The position numbers were made by a program, and so were the translations under genes. From Tetracentron sinense (lineage: Eukaryota; Streptophyta; Magnoliopsida; Trochodendrales; Trochodendraceae): a stretch of DNA of 64,000 nt. Below, piece by piece: positions 35,661-47,389 of this stretch; the first letter of the stretch is position 1; each line of letters begins with the position of its first letter. The notes below the pieces were generated by a model. The model had not been told where the DNA came from. It saw nothing but the letters and a program-made list of their open reading frames with translations, and did not search any database. The stretch is taken from NCBI GenBank assembly GCA_015143295.1, contig CM026551.1, positions 9,878,499-9,942,498 of the forward strand. Reading direction: 5' to 3'.

Positions 35661-36009
35661 AATGCAATAATTGTTATATTCACTCTTTGTCAAACTTTTT
35701 TTTTTGTTGGGAATTTGTCAAACTTCAAATGTTAGGCATTAACCCACTAACATAGAATACATACTAACACTACTAACAGAGGTTACAGGCTAATTGTATA
35801 ACTTATAAAAAAAAAAAAAAGGAAGAAAAAGACAAGCTTATCCCGTTGGTGTTGTCGAGGAGACCGCCAACCCAGTAGGAAGGCGCCACATTAGCTTGGG
35901 TGCTACCAATCTCATCGCCAACACCAATTGGAGAAGATCTCAATTAAAAAAGACACAATTACCTATAGGGAAAATGACTCGACTCACCAAATTTTATATT
36001 TGGCCTAAT

Positions 36010-36660
36010 ATAGACTCAAACACACTCACAGACTAATTCATCTCGTCCAAGCTTGGTGCTATCCAAAAACTCATGTGCAACGAGTTGAGCCGAGCTGAGT
36101 TGGGCATTGCTCAGGCTTGGCTCATTGGATTTTTGATGTTGCTTAGGCTCGGCTCGAGCTCAACTCGAGTTTGAAAAGTTCAGCTCGAGCTCGGGCTCGT
36201 CCACAAATCATCGAGCTCGAGCCAGCTCATTAAGCTCTAATTTTTTTTAAAAAATGAATAGTGAGGACGATATTATGACAATTAAGGGATTAAATAGTAG
36301 GGTACAAAAAAAATGGAAAGATAAAATAGTACTTTCACTAACCTGATGAACATTTCATGTTCTTAATTTAAAAACTTATTTTATTTTCTTATACTTTTTA
36401 TTGTAAAACTCAATATTGATTGAAGTATAACTGTACATGGGTATTCATTGAATTAGTCGAGCCGAGCCAAGTTAAGCTACCTCTTACTTGAGCTTGACTT
36501 GTTATCTAAACGAGCTCACTCACTCACTTGGCTCGACTCGGCTCGGCTTGACTCGATGAACTTTTTAATCCTACTCAAGCTCAACTCGTCTCGAGTTCAG
36601 TCGAGCTGGCTCGCGAGCTGACACGGCTCAATATAGCCCAAATGTGCATCCCCTAAAGTT
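36010..36660. mobile_element. GAGCTCG-type MITE sequence, probably two overlapping copies
   Basis: Dense AGCTCGAGC and GGCTCGACTCGG motifs occur at 36070-36240 and 36460-36640 with an AT-rich segment between. The right end CATCCCCTA resembles the family's inverted end. Exact insertion sites are not resolved. Confidence 0.45.
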
Positions 36661-36881
36661 CTTTTCTTGGGATTGTGTATGGTAAAGATGCTCATGTTAC
36701 GGGGCTAGCCTTTCCCAAATTTACCTATTTCTCTTTAAGGTCCCAGACTTAACAATTTTGCCTCTTTTCAAGTTTTGTCTTACATAAAACTAAATGCACG
36801 TCTTGAATTGCAATTACTTTATGGCTACTTTAAATGTAGTAAAATAAATAATTTCAAATCTCAAAAAAGATATGCTGCGTT

Positions 36882-37055
36882 TTTTTTTTTGAAACATGGA
36901 TACCCTGAGCCTTAAAGACTTGTACTAGTTTCACGTGTTGCATAAGGATTATCCCCACCCTCATACAACCGATATTAAAGGGTATCTTAGGAATCGATCT
37001 CTCGAGGTCTCCAGTTCGTCATTCGGCCGCTAGGCTACACTCCCGGAGTTAAGGA
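36882..37055 (-). mobile_element. tRNA-derived SINE
   Basis: Read on the minus strand: A-box-like GTAGCCTAGCGGCCGAATG, B-box-like GAGATCGATTCC, and a poly-A tail (the poly-T run at 36880-36890). No target duplication was identified. It lies about 400 bp upstream of the APRR2 transcribed region. Confidence 0.55.
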
Positions 37056-37473
37056 CAAGACTTCATGGCGGTAAGAAATAATTTTTAGTAAAACCCTTAA
37101 TACTTTCTAATAATTACCGCCACCAATAAAATGTGAAGCTTTACAAGTCTCAAAAGTCACACCTTAATGGGTTGAGCTGGGAATAAGGATTCAATTCAAA
37201 ATACTGATTATAAAAATAAAATAAAATAAAACGTGAACATCTACGGCAAAATGAGCAATTAAAAGGCTATTTTGGTAATTTAAAGTAGACTGCATGCATA
37301 TATACTATACCATAGTTTTATTATTGTATTATACATAGGTATCTAAATGTCATTTTCTTATAAGAATTGAGTGAAAGAGGAAAGTATTTTAACCTTTTAG
37401 GAGCCTTTGCATATTCTGTGGTTCTTAGCAACCGACAGCAACTGTATATAGTAGACACCTCTACACACCGCAT

Positions 37474-37478
<5 letters not shown>
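37056..37478 (+). promoter_or_regulatory. presumed APRR2 promoter region
   Basis: This gap between the SINE and the start of the APRR2 leader is the likely core promoter. A TATA-like TGTATATAGT at about 37443 precedes the CT-rich leader by about 35 bases. This is inference from position and motif only. Confidence 0.4.

Positions 37479-37506
<28 letters not shown>
37479..37506 (+). repeat. (TC)14 microsatellite in presumed APRR2 5' leader
   Basis: A pure CT dinucleotide tract in the likely 5' untranslated exon. CT/GA tracts are known binding targets of plant BPC/GAGA-type factors; a role here is inferred only. Confidence 0.9.
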
Positions 37507-37509
<3 letters not shown>

Positions 37510-38461
37510 CAGTCTCTCTTGATTCATTGATCTCTCGAAGTTCTATTTGCAAGTCAAGCTTGTCTCCTTCTACCCAATGTAGAGAAAACTTCTTCTCAAT
37601 GCTTTTTCTTTGAATTACCAAGTTATTAATTAGTGTTCTGCCTTGATTGATCTTTGTTTTGGGGGGTTTCAGTGGTTTTTTTTTTGCTGATTTATGCAGG
37701 TATTTTGTTTGTTTTAAATGGGGTTTGAGTTGGGTTTTCAGCATTGTAATTTTTTTTCTTTAGATTAATTTCAAGAATTTGGATGTTCTTTTAGTTTTTC
37801 TTCAATTAGTGTTGATATTTGTGATTTTTGACTTTTTTTTAATGTCCATTCCTTTGTATTTTTCTGGAGATTTAAAGAGTTTTCTCCAAATTCATGGTTT
37901 CTAAAATGGAGATTAGCTAATATGATCTGAACACTTTGATGGGTTATTCTCCTTCTTTTTAATATAAAACTTTGAATTGATGAGTAAGAATTTTGATGAG
38001 CTCTTAAGTTGTATTCAAATATATAATTTCATGGCTGTGAGATACAAAATCAACAGATTTCTAAGTGTTGCAGTCTGTCTAGATTATGTTTAAGATTTTA
38101 ATTGAATTTCTATGACTGTTTTGATTTTCCTTCAGAGATTCTTTAGACATTTTTTTTTTAATTTTCAATTTTTTTAATTTTTTTTTATCTTGGTCCTTGA
38201 AATGGGGTACTCCAATATCTTAGTTTAGGACTGTTGTCTGCCATTTGCTAACAGTATTTAAGAACTTTAATGGTTTCCCTTCCTTTTTTCCTTTCCCCCT
38301 TTTTTTCTCAATCTAGAATTTTAGATTAGAGTATGAGAATTTTGATGGGATCTTCATTTTTGTCCTGCAGATTTTTGATCTGGGTCCTGCAGAATTGATT
38401 GGATGTTGACAAGTGGCAATCTCTCCTCAGTGGTTGCCTGAGAAAGGATGCCAAACCAGCT

Positions 38462-41400
38462 ATGGTTTGCAGTTCTGAAGATTTACGGGGGTGGAAAGAT
38501 TTTCCCAAAGGCCTCAGGGTTCTTCTCCTCGACGAGGACAATATTTCTGCTGCTGAGATAAAATCAAAGCTTGAAGAGATGGACTATATAGGTTAGAGTC
38601 CTTTAGTTTCTCTTTGGCTTAGTTATTATCTTTCCTGAATTACAAACTTGGTGTGTTCTTCCTTTCTCAACCTCATCTGTTAAATTTTTTTCTGAGACCA
38701 TGATTGGTGACTGTTTCTATCCTCAAAGGCATCTCTTAGTGCCCCACAGCTTTATGTTGTTCTTCTTTGATTCTTTGGACAAATGGGATTTTGGATTCTT
38801 GTTCAGACACAAGTTAGAATTGAATGTAACTGTGAAAACTTTTAAGGGGGTATCTCTTTCCTGCAATGCTCAAAGGATCCATAATCAGGTTTTTGGCAGA
38901 TTTTTTTTCAGAAAATCAAGTGAATGATTGAATATTGGATTCAGTTGATTTTCCTGAGATCAAGGATTTAAAAGATTCATATGTTGTGGAAATAAAAAAT
39001 TTAATTCATTTTTCTTTTATATATTTGAAGGATACACTTTTCGACATATACTCTCTTTTATCTTCCTCAATCTTTATTCTGTCAAAATATCATATTTTAG
39101 GAGAACATATATGTGAACCTTAATTACAAAATTCTGCATTTTTTTCTAGGTAATGAATAAATCGTGAATTTTTCGTCAAATGATTAACTCAGGAATTATT
39201 CGTCATTTTTTGAGGAAATAAAATTGTCATGAATATTGCGAATTAAAAGTGAATTATTCTTGAATTTTTGAAAAAATCGCTAATAAAACATCTAATATAT
39301 AAAATATATTTTCTTATAATTTTTCATAATTAGTATCTATTAATTATTTTTATTTTTATTTTTTCCTTCCCTTTGCGATTTTTTGAGGAAATAAAATAGT
39401 CATGAATACTGCGAATTAAATGTGAATTATTCTTGAAATTTTGAAAAAATCGCGAATAAAACATCTAATATATAAAATATATTTTCTTATAATTTTTCAT
39501 AATTAGTATCTATTAATTATTTTTATTTTTTCCTTCCCTTCTCCTGATTTTTTTTTATAAAAGTTTTTCAAATTTTTTCCAAATTTTTCCCTAGCGGATT
39601 AATTCCCAAACTTGGACTCGGTGCCGATGATGCGAATTTGTTAGATGCAGAGGATAGCAAACCATGAGAATCATCAATTCTAATAATTCTTTGTGATCTC
39701 TGGTTCTAATGTTCTATAGCTCTAGTTGTTCTCCATCATCCATGGACATGTAGGAATCTTCCAACTTTCCCCTTTTCTTTGGTATAGTAAAAACAGTTCG
39801 CAACCCTGGTAAGTAGTGTTAGTATCGGTTCATTGGTTAGAAGTTAGATGCCTACCATTTTAGCTGGACCAAACAGTGGGCTTTTTAACCAACACACCAA
39901 CTCGTGGGAATCGATCATAGACCACCTAAGCAGGGATACTCACACTGCCACTGCTACCAATGGGCAGGTGTAACTTTCCTCTATTTACCTGTGTGCATCT
40001 GCACTTTTTTCTGCTATAGTTCCTACCATACTAGTCCTTTCCCTCATAATCAGAATTTGTTATATAGTACTTATCATCTCTTTGTTTCTTTTACTCTAAT
40101 TTCTTTCACTTAAAAAGAATTTTTAGAAAAAATAATTTTCTTTTCCAACTCAATCGCTTTTATGTATGGTAACATCATTTTGCTCTGTGCAGTTTCTGCA
40201 TTTTGCAATGAAAATGAAGCTTTGTCGGCAATCTTGAACAATTCCACAAGCTTCCATGTCGCTATTGTAGAGGTAATATGCTTCACTCATAATCCCAACT
40301 GGAATTTTCATTTACATGAGTACATGAATGCATACAGGCACAGTTATAAATATATTTACGCATAAATTCTTACGGAAATGTGTGTCACGGTATTCCTACA
40401 TACGTACCTATCTTACGTTTCATGTATGATACAGGTGAGTACAGGTAATAGCAATGGGAGTTTCAGGTTTCTAGAGACTGCTAGGGACTTGCCCACCATC
40501 AGTAAGTGTCAAACATCTCCTAACTACCCTAAATTAATATAATGGTTTATCCCATTTTAGCTTTACTTTAAAATTTTACTGTATGCCATTTTGTTATAAT
40601 TTTTGCACTTTTTTTTTTCTTAAAGAGAGAAGATTTGGCACAATTTTGTATGGTAATTAACTTGTAAATCTTTTATTATCTCTCAATTATACCTAAGTTT
40701 CTATGATCAATACAATTTTTTCTTGACATGTCTTGTAATACCATAGAAACTTGTACTGATCTACATCACTTATAAGTCAGTATGGATGGATACGAAAATA
40801 CCAATTTGAATATTTGACATACACAATAGAGAATATATGAAATTATGATTGAAATACATTCCTTATCCTTTTAACATCTTCCACAGCTACTAATACTATG
40901 TACCAAAAATTTCTGTTCCAGTGATTTCAGACATCCATTGCTTGAGCACCATGATGAAGTGCATTGCGGTGAGTTTTTAACATAGGTCAATATACCTACA
41001 CCCACATGCTTAGGTTTATGCTCATAAATTGTGTATCGAATGCATGCATGTATATGGCAATTCATTGTTAGGTCCTGATTTGCATAAGGTTTTCAGCTTG
41101 GTGCTGCTGAGTTCCTCCAGAAACCACTCTCTGAAGACAAACTCAGGAATATATGGCAGCATGTAGTTCATAAGGTGTGTCTAGATTCAGTCCCATTTTA
41201 AATGTTACACAAATTTTTTTAGAGGAATGCTATGTCCACTTTCATTCTTATCCACTTTCCCTTTTTTTCAAACAAGAAGTCAAAAAAATGTGGCAACTTT
41301 TTGTGAGCCCACCACTTTTTTTTTGGTTGCCTTCTTGTTCAAAAACTGGGAAAGTGGACCTAGCACTATCCGATTTTTTATGCTTCTGTTCTACTGAGTT

Positions 41401-44400
41401 ATAGTGCTAATGCTATGCACTGAAAATGGGGAAAAAAATTCTGAGTATATTAGTCCTGAACAGGCCTTCAAAGCGGGGGGAAGTGAACTCTCAAAATCAC
41501 TGAATCCCATCAAAGAAACCGTAGTTTCCATGCTTCAGCTCCAACTGGAAACTGGAGAATCCGAGAACTCTAGGTTGGTAGAAACAGAAAATGTGGACCG
41601 TGCCCATGAACCTGATCATGAGCAATCAGTAGTCAGTGATAAGTTCTCTGCACCCTCGACTCCACAGTTGAAACAAGGAGGGAGATTATTGGATGACGGG
41701 GACTGCCAAGACCAACCTAACTGCTCAATAGAGAAAGAGAGCGGCGAGCAAGAGGAGGAATCAAAATCTGTCGAAACTACTTGCAACAATTCACATTTAG
41801 AAGTTACTGTTAAGGTGGACCTGTCAAAAAGACCTGAGGAAGCTGTGATCAAAGAGGAAGATGACTTAACCAACGGTTCCAAGACCGGAAGAAATAGGTC
41901 TCGTCATCTGCAAAATGAAGACGGTGTACGTGTTGAGGCTGGAAACCTAACTAAAGTATCGCCGCCTCCTAATTTGGGTGGAACCAGAAGTAGTAGGAAG
42001 AAGATGAAGGTATTTTAATTCATGAGGGATAAATTAAATCTTTATACTAGTAGATATTTGAGTTACTTTCTATTTTCTATAGGGAATATATGAACCACGG
42101 TTGGAAAATTCCAATCGCCCAATGACATGGGCGAATTATTTTAATCACTATATGGATAAAAGCTCCAAAAACCACGCTCCAAAACATGGGATTTTCCCAT
42201 GTTTTGGTGTGCGGTCTCAGAAGCTTTTACCTACTACACAAGATAGTATTGGTTGTTGCATTTGCTTTTATAAATTTGCCATGCCTCGGCCAAGTTAATG
42301 TTGATTCAGGCAAGTCACCAACTTCTCTTTAACGCTTGAAAAAACTTGGGTCAACTGAGGGGACTTTTATGTGCCTGGTCTATTTAGAGTTAATTTCGGC
42401 AACAATACTTATATGATTTTTGTGGCCTTTGTTGGGGTTTGTCAGCTAGACTGGACTCCAGAGCTTCACAAACGATTTGTGCAGGCTGTGGAACAACTAG
42501 GTGTCGACCAAGCCATCCCTTCTCGAATTCTAGACTTGATGAAAGTAGAAGGTTTGACAAGGCATAATGTGGCAAGCCACCTCCAGGTCAGTGTTTAACC
42601 ATGTTGCTTAATACTCCTTTGAGGAATTAAGAGAACTTAGCTAATCACACTAAAATTTGACCTAATACAAATGCAAATACTTTCAAACAAATGCAAATAC
42701 TTCCAAATATGGGATTTTTGAGCACTGAAATATATTTTCATTATTTCCAAAGAATTTTTCCTATAATTTGAAATTTCATGGTAATTAAGCATTACAGGTC
42801 TAATACTTTCATGTACTAATGCTATGTTTGGTTGTCGAGAAAATAGGCGAAAATATGGAAAAGAAAAGAAAATTTTGAATTTATAATACAATTTTTAATT
42901 GTGTTTTGTCCAATTTTCTTTTCTTTTCCATTTTTTTCTTATTTTCTCGGCAACCAAACATAGGGTAAAGAAATAATTTTTTCTCCAAAAATTAGCTAAT
43001 CTTCCTATTTCTCATGAGTTCTATTAGAGGGCAATTTTTCGATCCCTTTTCCGTACGAGCAAAACGCACTAGAGTTTAACTATGACTGGAGCTCTGGATT
43101 TCTCTGGATTTTTGGAGCTCCAAAAGCCCGGGTAGATATAAAGTTCTATGGACAGAATGTCCTTACATTATTCAATACTAGCGGGTGGCACGTGCGATGC
43201 ACGTGAGAGTGAGGGGAAAGAGTTAACCACAGTTAATAAGAGTTAAAAGGGACACGTGTTAACCCCGCGGGTGCAATTGAACTCTCCCCGAGTTCAGTCA
43301 CGATTGACTGTGATTCTATTCTTTAAATAGATAGATGAGCAAGGGATAGTAGTTTGGGGATTAAAGTAAAACATCAAATTAAAGTTTTGTTTTATATAAG
43401 GGTAGTTTAAAATTTCGGAAAATTCTGCCTCTCCCATTATAATAGTAAAGAAAAGAAAAGATTTACCAAAAAAAAAAACCCTGAAACAAGATGTGTTTTA
43501 GGGGCTCCAGTCCAGAGTTAAACTCATCAGACTATAACCTAAGAAGGTAAGAAATGGTTATGGTTTGTAGTCCGTCAATGAGTCCATAAACTATGCAGTT
43601 TTGATTGATCTGTCAATGAGTCCGTAAACTATGCAGTTTTGATTGATCTGTCAGTAGTGTCTTTCTATAACGCATTTTAACTAATTAGACGGGGTGACCA
43701 TGTGTTTTGCAGAAATATCGAATGCATCGGAGACACATTTTACCGAAGGAAGATGATCGGAGATGGCAGCATCCCTTGAGGGACTCTATGCAAAAGATTT
43801 ATCCACATAAACCTGTCATGGCTTTCCCACCATATTATGCTAATAACGGTCTCGCCACCAGTCAGATCTACCCTGTGTGGGGCCACCCCGGTACTCATCC
43901 CTCTGGCGTCCAAATGTGGGGTTCCCCCAGCTACCCCACATGGCCGCCTCCGGAAAATTGGCTTGGGAAGACCTATCCCGGGGTAATATTGGTGTTTAAA
44001 TGCTGAAATCCGTAGTTAATATAGATACACACACACGACCTTTCACTTGTGCTCGCTCAGCTGATAATAAGGTCTACATTGCCGTGTTTCAGATGCATGC
44101 GGATGCATGGGGTTGCCCTGTAATGCCACCACCTCAAGGCCCATGCTCTGCCTTTCCTCAAGTGAGTAATTCATCTTTTTTTACGTGTATTTGTTTATGT
44201 GGGCGTTGCATGTATGCATATACGTTGTTGATTGGATCTGGTCCGTTGATTATTTATTGATTGGAGGATGCAGGTTGCATCTGGGTCATACGGTTCGGAT
44301 GCCTATGAAGATACGCTTAAGAGTTTTGTTGACCTTCATCCGGTAAGACTGAATTTCATCCACCATTGATGACCCTCTGATGAATGGACTGCCCATATCA

Positions 44401-45950
44401 ATGAAACTAATCTTTACCAATGGGAGAGGTTGGCGTCGCCTAAATTTTCTGAAATTCCTAAACTACCCTTATATAGAACAAAACTTTAATTTAATGTTTT
44501 ACTTTAATTCCCAAATTACCCTCATCTATTCTATTAAAAGAATAGAATCAGTCAGTCCTGATTGAATTCTGGGAGAGTTCAATCGCACCTCCAGGTTAAC
44601 ATGTGTCCCTTTTAACTCCTATTAACTGTGGGTTAACTCCTTCCCCTCGCTCTCACGTGCATCGGACGTGCCATCCACTAGTATAATATAATAGTAAAGA
44701 ATCTGGCACAGGCTGATTTTTTTGGATTTCCCAAACTACCCTTTTATAAAACTAAATTTTGATTTATTATTTTACTTTAATTCTTAAACTACCCATTGCT
44801 CATCTATCTATTTAAAGAATAGAATCACACTATCTATTTAAAGAATAGAATCACAGCTAATCCCGATTGAATTCGGGAAGAGTTCAATCGCATTTGCGGG
44901 TAACACGTGTCCTTTTAACTCAATTATGGTTAGCTCCTCCTTGCTCTCACTCTCACTCTCACGTGCATAGCCACCCGCTAGTGTACAATAATGTGATTGA
45001 ATGAATATGATCATGGGTGGAGTGTGAGAAATAATTTATTCTTTATAAACTGTCACAAACATATGTGATGACTCTCAAAATTTTTTCCACCTTGGAACTC
45101 TCATTGTTAGCCCCCTATAGGCATAGTGACATAGTCACGGGAATAATTTGACTGGTCAAGTTAGGAAAAATTTGAAAAAATAAATAAATTAATTAATAAT
45201 TATAAAAATATATAAAATAAATTAATTAAAAATATATATATAAATAATTGTTTTGAATAATTCAAGGAATACGTGAATAATTCAGAATTAAAAAATTCAT
45301 GAGTAATTCGGTAATTAAAATTAAAAATTTCATGAATTTTTGAAAAAAATTGACATTTTTTTGTTACACGGCCTACTGGAGAATCTCCTGGCTCCGCTAC
45401 GGAATACGATAGCTCCCTTTGTATCACATCACTCCCTTGTGCCTTCATCAACACCCACATAGTAATAAAGTTCTTATTTTTTCAAGAAAATTAAATAATA
45501 TGTAAAATTTTCCGCTGAATGGCAGCTTTTGAAAAAATTATGAATTTTTTTTTTAAATATTAGTGAATTTTGCAAATTAAATACAATTTATTCAGGATTC
45601 TTTTTTTAATTTTTAGATATATTAAAATATATTTATTTTATATATTTTGTATGAGAATTACTCAATTTATTTGTGAATTTTTTTTTAGACCACTATGTTA
45701 TGCATGCATGTGAGAACATTAATGTCCATGAACCAATTGAACAGTCAAGAATACCCCTGGAATTCAATTTAATATCCTTTGATTTATACAGGCAGAGGAA
45801 GAAATAGACAAGGTTGTGAAGGAGGCAATAAGCAAGCCATGGCTACCCCTGCCCTTAGGCCTCAAACCTCCTTCCACTGAAAGCGTTCTCTCCGAGCTGC
45901 ATAGACAAGGCATCTCCAAGATTCCTCCTCGCAGCAACAATTGCTGCTAA
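38462..45950 (+). CDS. APRR2: APRR2-type pseudo-response regulator with GARP/Myb domain
   Basis: Eleven coding exons: 38462-38591, 40193-40272, 40435-40501, 40922-40968, 41097-41174, 41464-42009, 42446-42586, 43713-43982, 44093-44161, 44274-44342 and 45792-45950. All junctions are GT/AG and in frame, giving 551 aa, normal for the family. A receiver-like domain spans about 18-130. E70 in VAIVEV replaces the phospho-accepting Asp, hence pseudo-receiver; K117-P118 (LQKPLS) is kept. A variable acidic linker (exon 6) precedes the GARP domain at 317-370 ([11 protein letters not shown]...SHLQKYR). The Pro-rich C-terminus includes [14 protein letters not shown]. It is a nuclear DNA-binding regulator; homologues control chlorophyll and fruit pigmentation (cucumber, tomato, pepper) and the Arabidopsis protein binds CML9. 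The start is the first in-frame ATG. A 5'-UTR intron probably ends near 38372. Introns 1, 5, 7 and 10 carry MITEs or Helitrons, but coding exons look intact. Confidence 0.93.
39211..39554. repeat. two-copy tandem duplication, about 173 bp, in APRR2 intron 1
   Basis: Copies start at 39211 and 39384 and share TGAGGAAATAAAAT, AAACATCTAATATATAAAAT and TATCTATTAATTATTTTTAT. The surrounding words (GAATTATTC, GCGAATTAAA) resemble the hAT element at 1110-2054. Confidence 0.85.
41219..41376. mobile_element. hairpin MITE in APRR2 intron 5
   Basis: The left TGCTATGTCCACTTTC and right GAAAGTGGACCTAGCA arms pair, with further pairing of ACAAGAAG/CTTCTTGT inside. It ends about 90 bp before exon 6. A similar style of hairpin is at 55405-55600. 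Confidence 0.65.
42820..42965. mobile_element. Tourist-like MITE copy 5, in APRR2 intron 7
   Basis: 146 bp. Ends CTATGTTTGGTTGTCGAGAA and its inverted partner; TAA flanks both sides (42817-42819 and 42966-42968). This is the best-preserved member of the family in the window. Confidence 0.88.
43178..43451 (-). mobile_element. non-autonomous Helitron H1, in APRR2 intron 7
   Basis: On the minus strand it begins TCTTTACTATTATAATGGGA and ends with a hairpin (CACGTGCATCGCACGTGCC) followed by ACCCGCTAG and host T. A TC start and a hairpin plus CTRR end without terminal inverted repeats are Helitron hallmarks. 274 bp, no RepHel coding. Confidence 0.78.
43574..43649. repeat. two-copy tandem duplication, 38 bp
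   Basis: Units 43574-43611 and 43612-43649 (GTCAATGAGTCC...TTGATTGATCT) differ by one base. They sit 60 bp before exon 8 of APRR2. Confidence 0.9.
44411..44681 (+). mobile_element. non-autonomous Helitron H2, in APRR2 intron 10
   Basis: It starts TCTTTACCAATGGGAGAGG with host A before it and ends CCATCCACTAG with host T after it, the A/T insertion rule of Helitrons. The hairpin CACGTGCATCGGACGTG lies about 11 bases before the end. 271 bp. Confidence 0.82.
44702..44981 (+). mobile_element. non-autonomous Helitron H3, in APRR2 intron 10
   Basis: It starts TCTGGCACAGGCTG after host A and ends CCACCCGCTAG before host T. The 3' hairpin has lost one arm (CACGTGCATAG only). It lies 20 bp from H2 in the same orientation and contains a 26-bp internal duplication near 44805-44856. 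Confidence 0.75.
45110..45710. repeat. decayed repeat block in APRR2 intron 10
   Basis: AT-rich sequence with GAATAATTC and GTGAATAATTC words resembling the hAT at 1110-2054. A block CTCCTGGCTCCGC near 45390 resembles a hAT end. Ends are not resolved. Confidence 0.4.
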
Positions 45951-46896
45951 CGTGTCACTAGGTCTAAGGTTCGAACCTCCGCAGGCAAAAAACAAAGAAA
46001 GGAAGGGAGGATCTGGATTTCCACTGAGAAGACTGACAGAAAAGGACTCTGATCCTATCCGTGGCACAGGATAAACCAAGGTACAGCTGCTTTCAGGAGG
46101 AAGGGTTTCTACGGCGCAGGACTAGCCACGTGATCGTATTTGCACCTTAGAGAGAATTGTGGCTGTAAATAGAAGACGTGTGTGTTGGGAGAGAAAGGTT
46201 ATCCACTGTTTTTGAGCAGGAAGATAAGAAAAGGCGAAAAGGAGCGAAGTATAGGGTATCGTGTCACTTTGGCATTTTGCTGGCAGGGTGATGGTGCTGT
46301 TGTGTTGTGTTGTTAGGGGGGTGGGTGGGGCCTACCTAATATGTTGATGGGATCAAAGACGAATCTGTTGATGGTGCTGTCTCTTTGATTAAATCCATGT
46401 GTCGGCCCGTGCTGTCTGTACAATGGATGCTGCAGGGACTTTTGAATAATGTTACCCCCTGAATCTGATGGAAATAAGAGTCGTTTTCTTGTAATGGTTA
46501 AACTCATTATTGAACTAGATTTGGAAAAAAAATTCAAAGGGGGAGGAGGAATGCTACCCAGACGTTCAAATGTTTTGTTTTTCAAACTCCCGCTGTGGAG
46601 CAACATCTACCCTCAAAATAGTTTAAAAAAACAAAAAATTCAAAGGAAGAGGTTACCGTCCAAGGAACAAGTCTTTCTCAAGGTAACAATGAGAGTTAGG
46701 AAGTTGGGAGCATTTCTCAAAGGGAGAGTGTTACCCATTGGACTAGTTCTCCCCAATGAAATTAAAAGGAAAAGCAAAAAGGTCTTTAGACGCTGAAGTT
46801 TTTTTCCCATACGATGAGGCTGCAACCCTGATAAGTAGCGTTGGTATTTGTATCAGGTTATCATTTGAAGTTTGGCGGATGGTGGATATTACAACC
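45951..46896. other. APRR2 3' flank and intergenic sequence
   Basis: The first few hundred bases are probably APRR2 3' untranslated sequence, but I see no clear polyadenylation signal to place its end. No second gene. Short open frames on both strands at 46300-46830 have no recognisable domains. Confidence 0.4.
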
Positions 46897-47381
46897 TAGG
46901 GTTGTACAAAGCCCGATCAGCCCGTTTGTGTGGCTTGGCTTGACCTGAGATCGGTTTGAAATTTAGGCTTTGATTGGGTCAAGTCAAGTCTAAAAAAAAG
47001 CTTGAAAATCCAATCAAGTTGAGCTCGGGCCAACTCTTGTTTGATTCGGCCCGAGCTCGGTTCAGCTCAAATATTATTAAAAATAAATAAATAAATAAAA
47101 ATATTATTTATATATATATATATCATTATTATATATATAAATAATATAAAATATTATTGTTATTAAAAAAAAAGATATTCAAGCCAAGCTCGAGCTAAGC
47201 CAAGCCCGGCTCGAGCTTGAATAAATTCAGACGAATCGATCTTCGAGCCAAGCTTTTGAATTCGGGCCGACCTTTTAAGTTTTGATTTCGGGCCGAGCCG
47301 GGCTTTGGGCCTAAAACAAACCCTTTCAAGCCAATCCGGGCTTGGCTAAGCCCGAAAAAGCTTGGCCCAATTACAGCCCTA
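46897..47381. mobile_element. hAT-like MITE, 485 bp, GAGCTCG-rich family
   Basis: Left end TAGGGTTGTACAAAGCCC and right end read inward TAGGGCTGTAATTGGGCC. The identical 8-bp duplication TTACAACC flanks it (46889-46896 and 47382-47389). The interior is rich in AGCTCGGGC motifs around an AT core. It is the cleanest member of this family here. Confidence 0.9.
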
Positions 47382-47389
47382 TTACAACC

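Noticed and set aside
38399-38461. Upstream extension of the APRR2 protein beginning [10 protein letters not shown].
   Set aside because: It lacks an ATG in frame, and the family's proteins begin near MVCSSEDL. It is treated as 5' untranslated sequence.
39790-39960. Possible SINE with B-box-like GGAATCGATCATAG in APRR2 intron 1.
   Set aside because: No matching A-box at the right distance, no tail and no target duplication.
41404-41463. Start codon and N-terminal extension for the 204-codon frame preceding APRR2 exon 6.
   Set aside because: The splice acceptor at 41463 and frame continuity with exon 5 show that these bases are intron.
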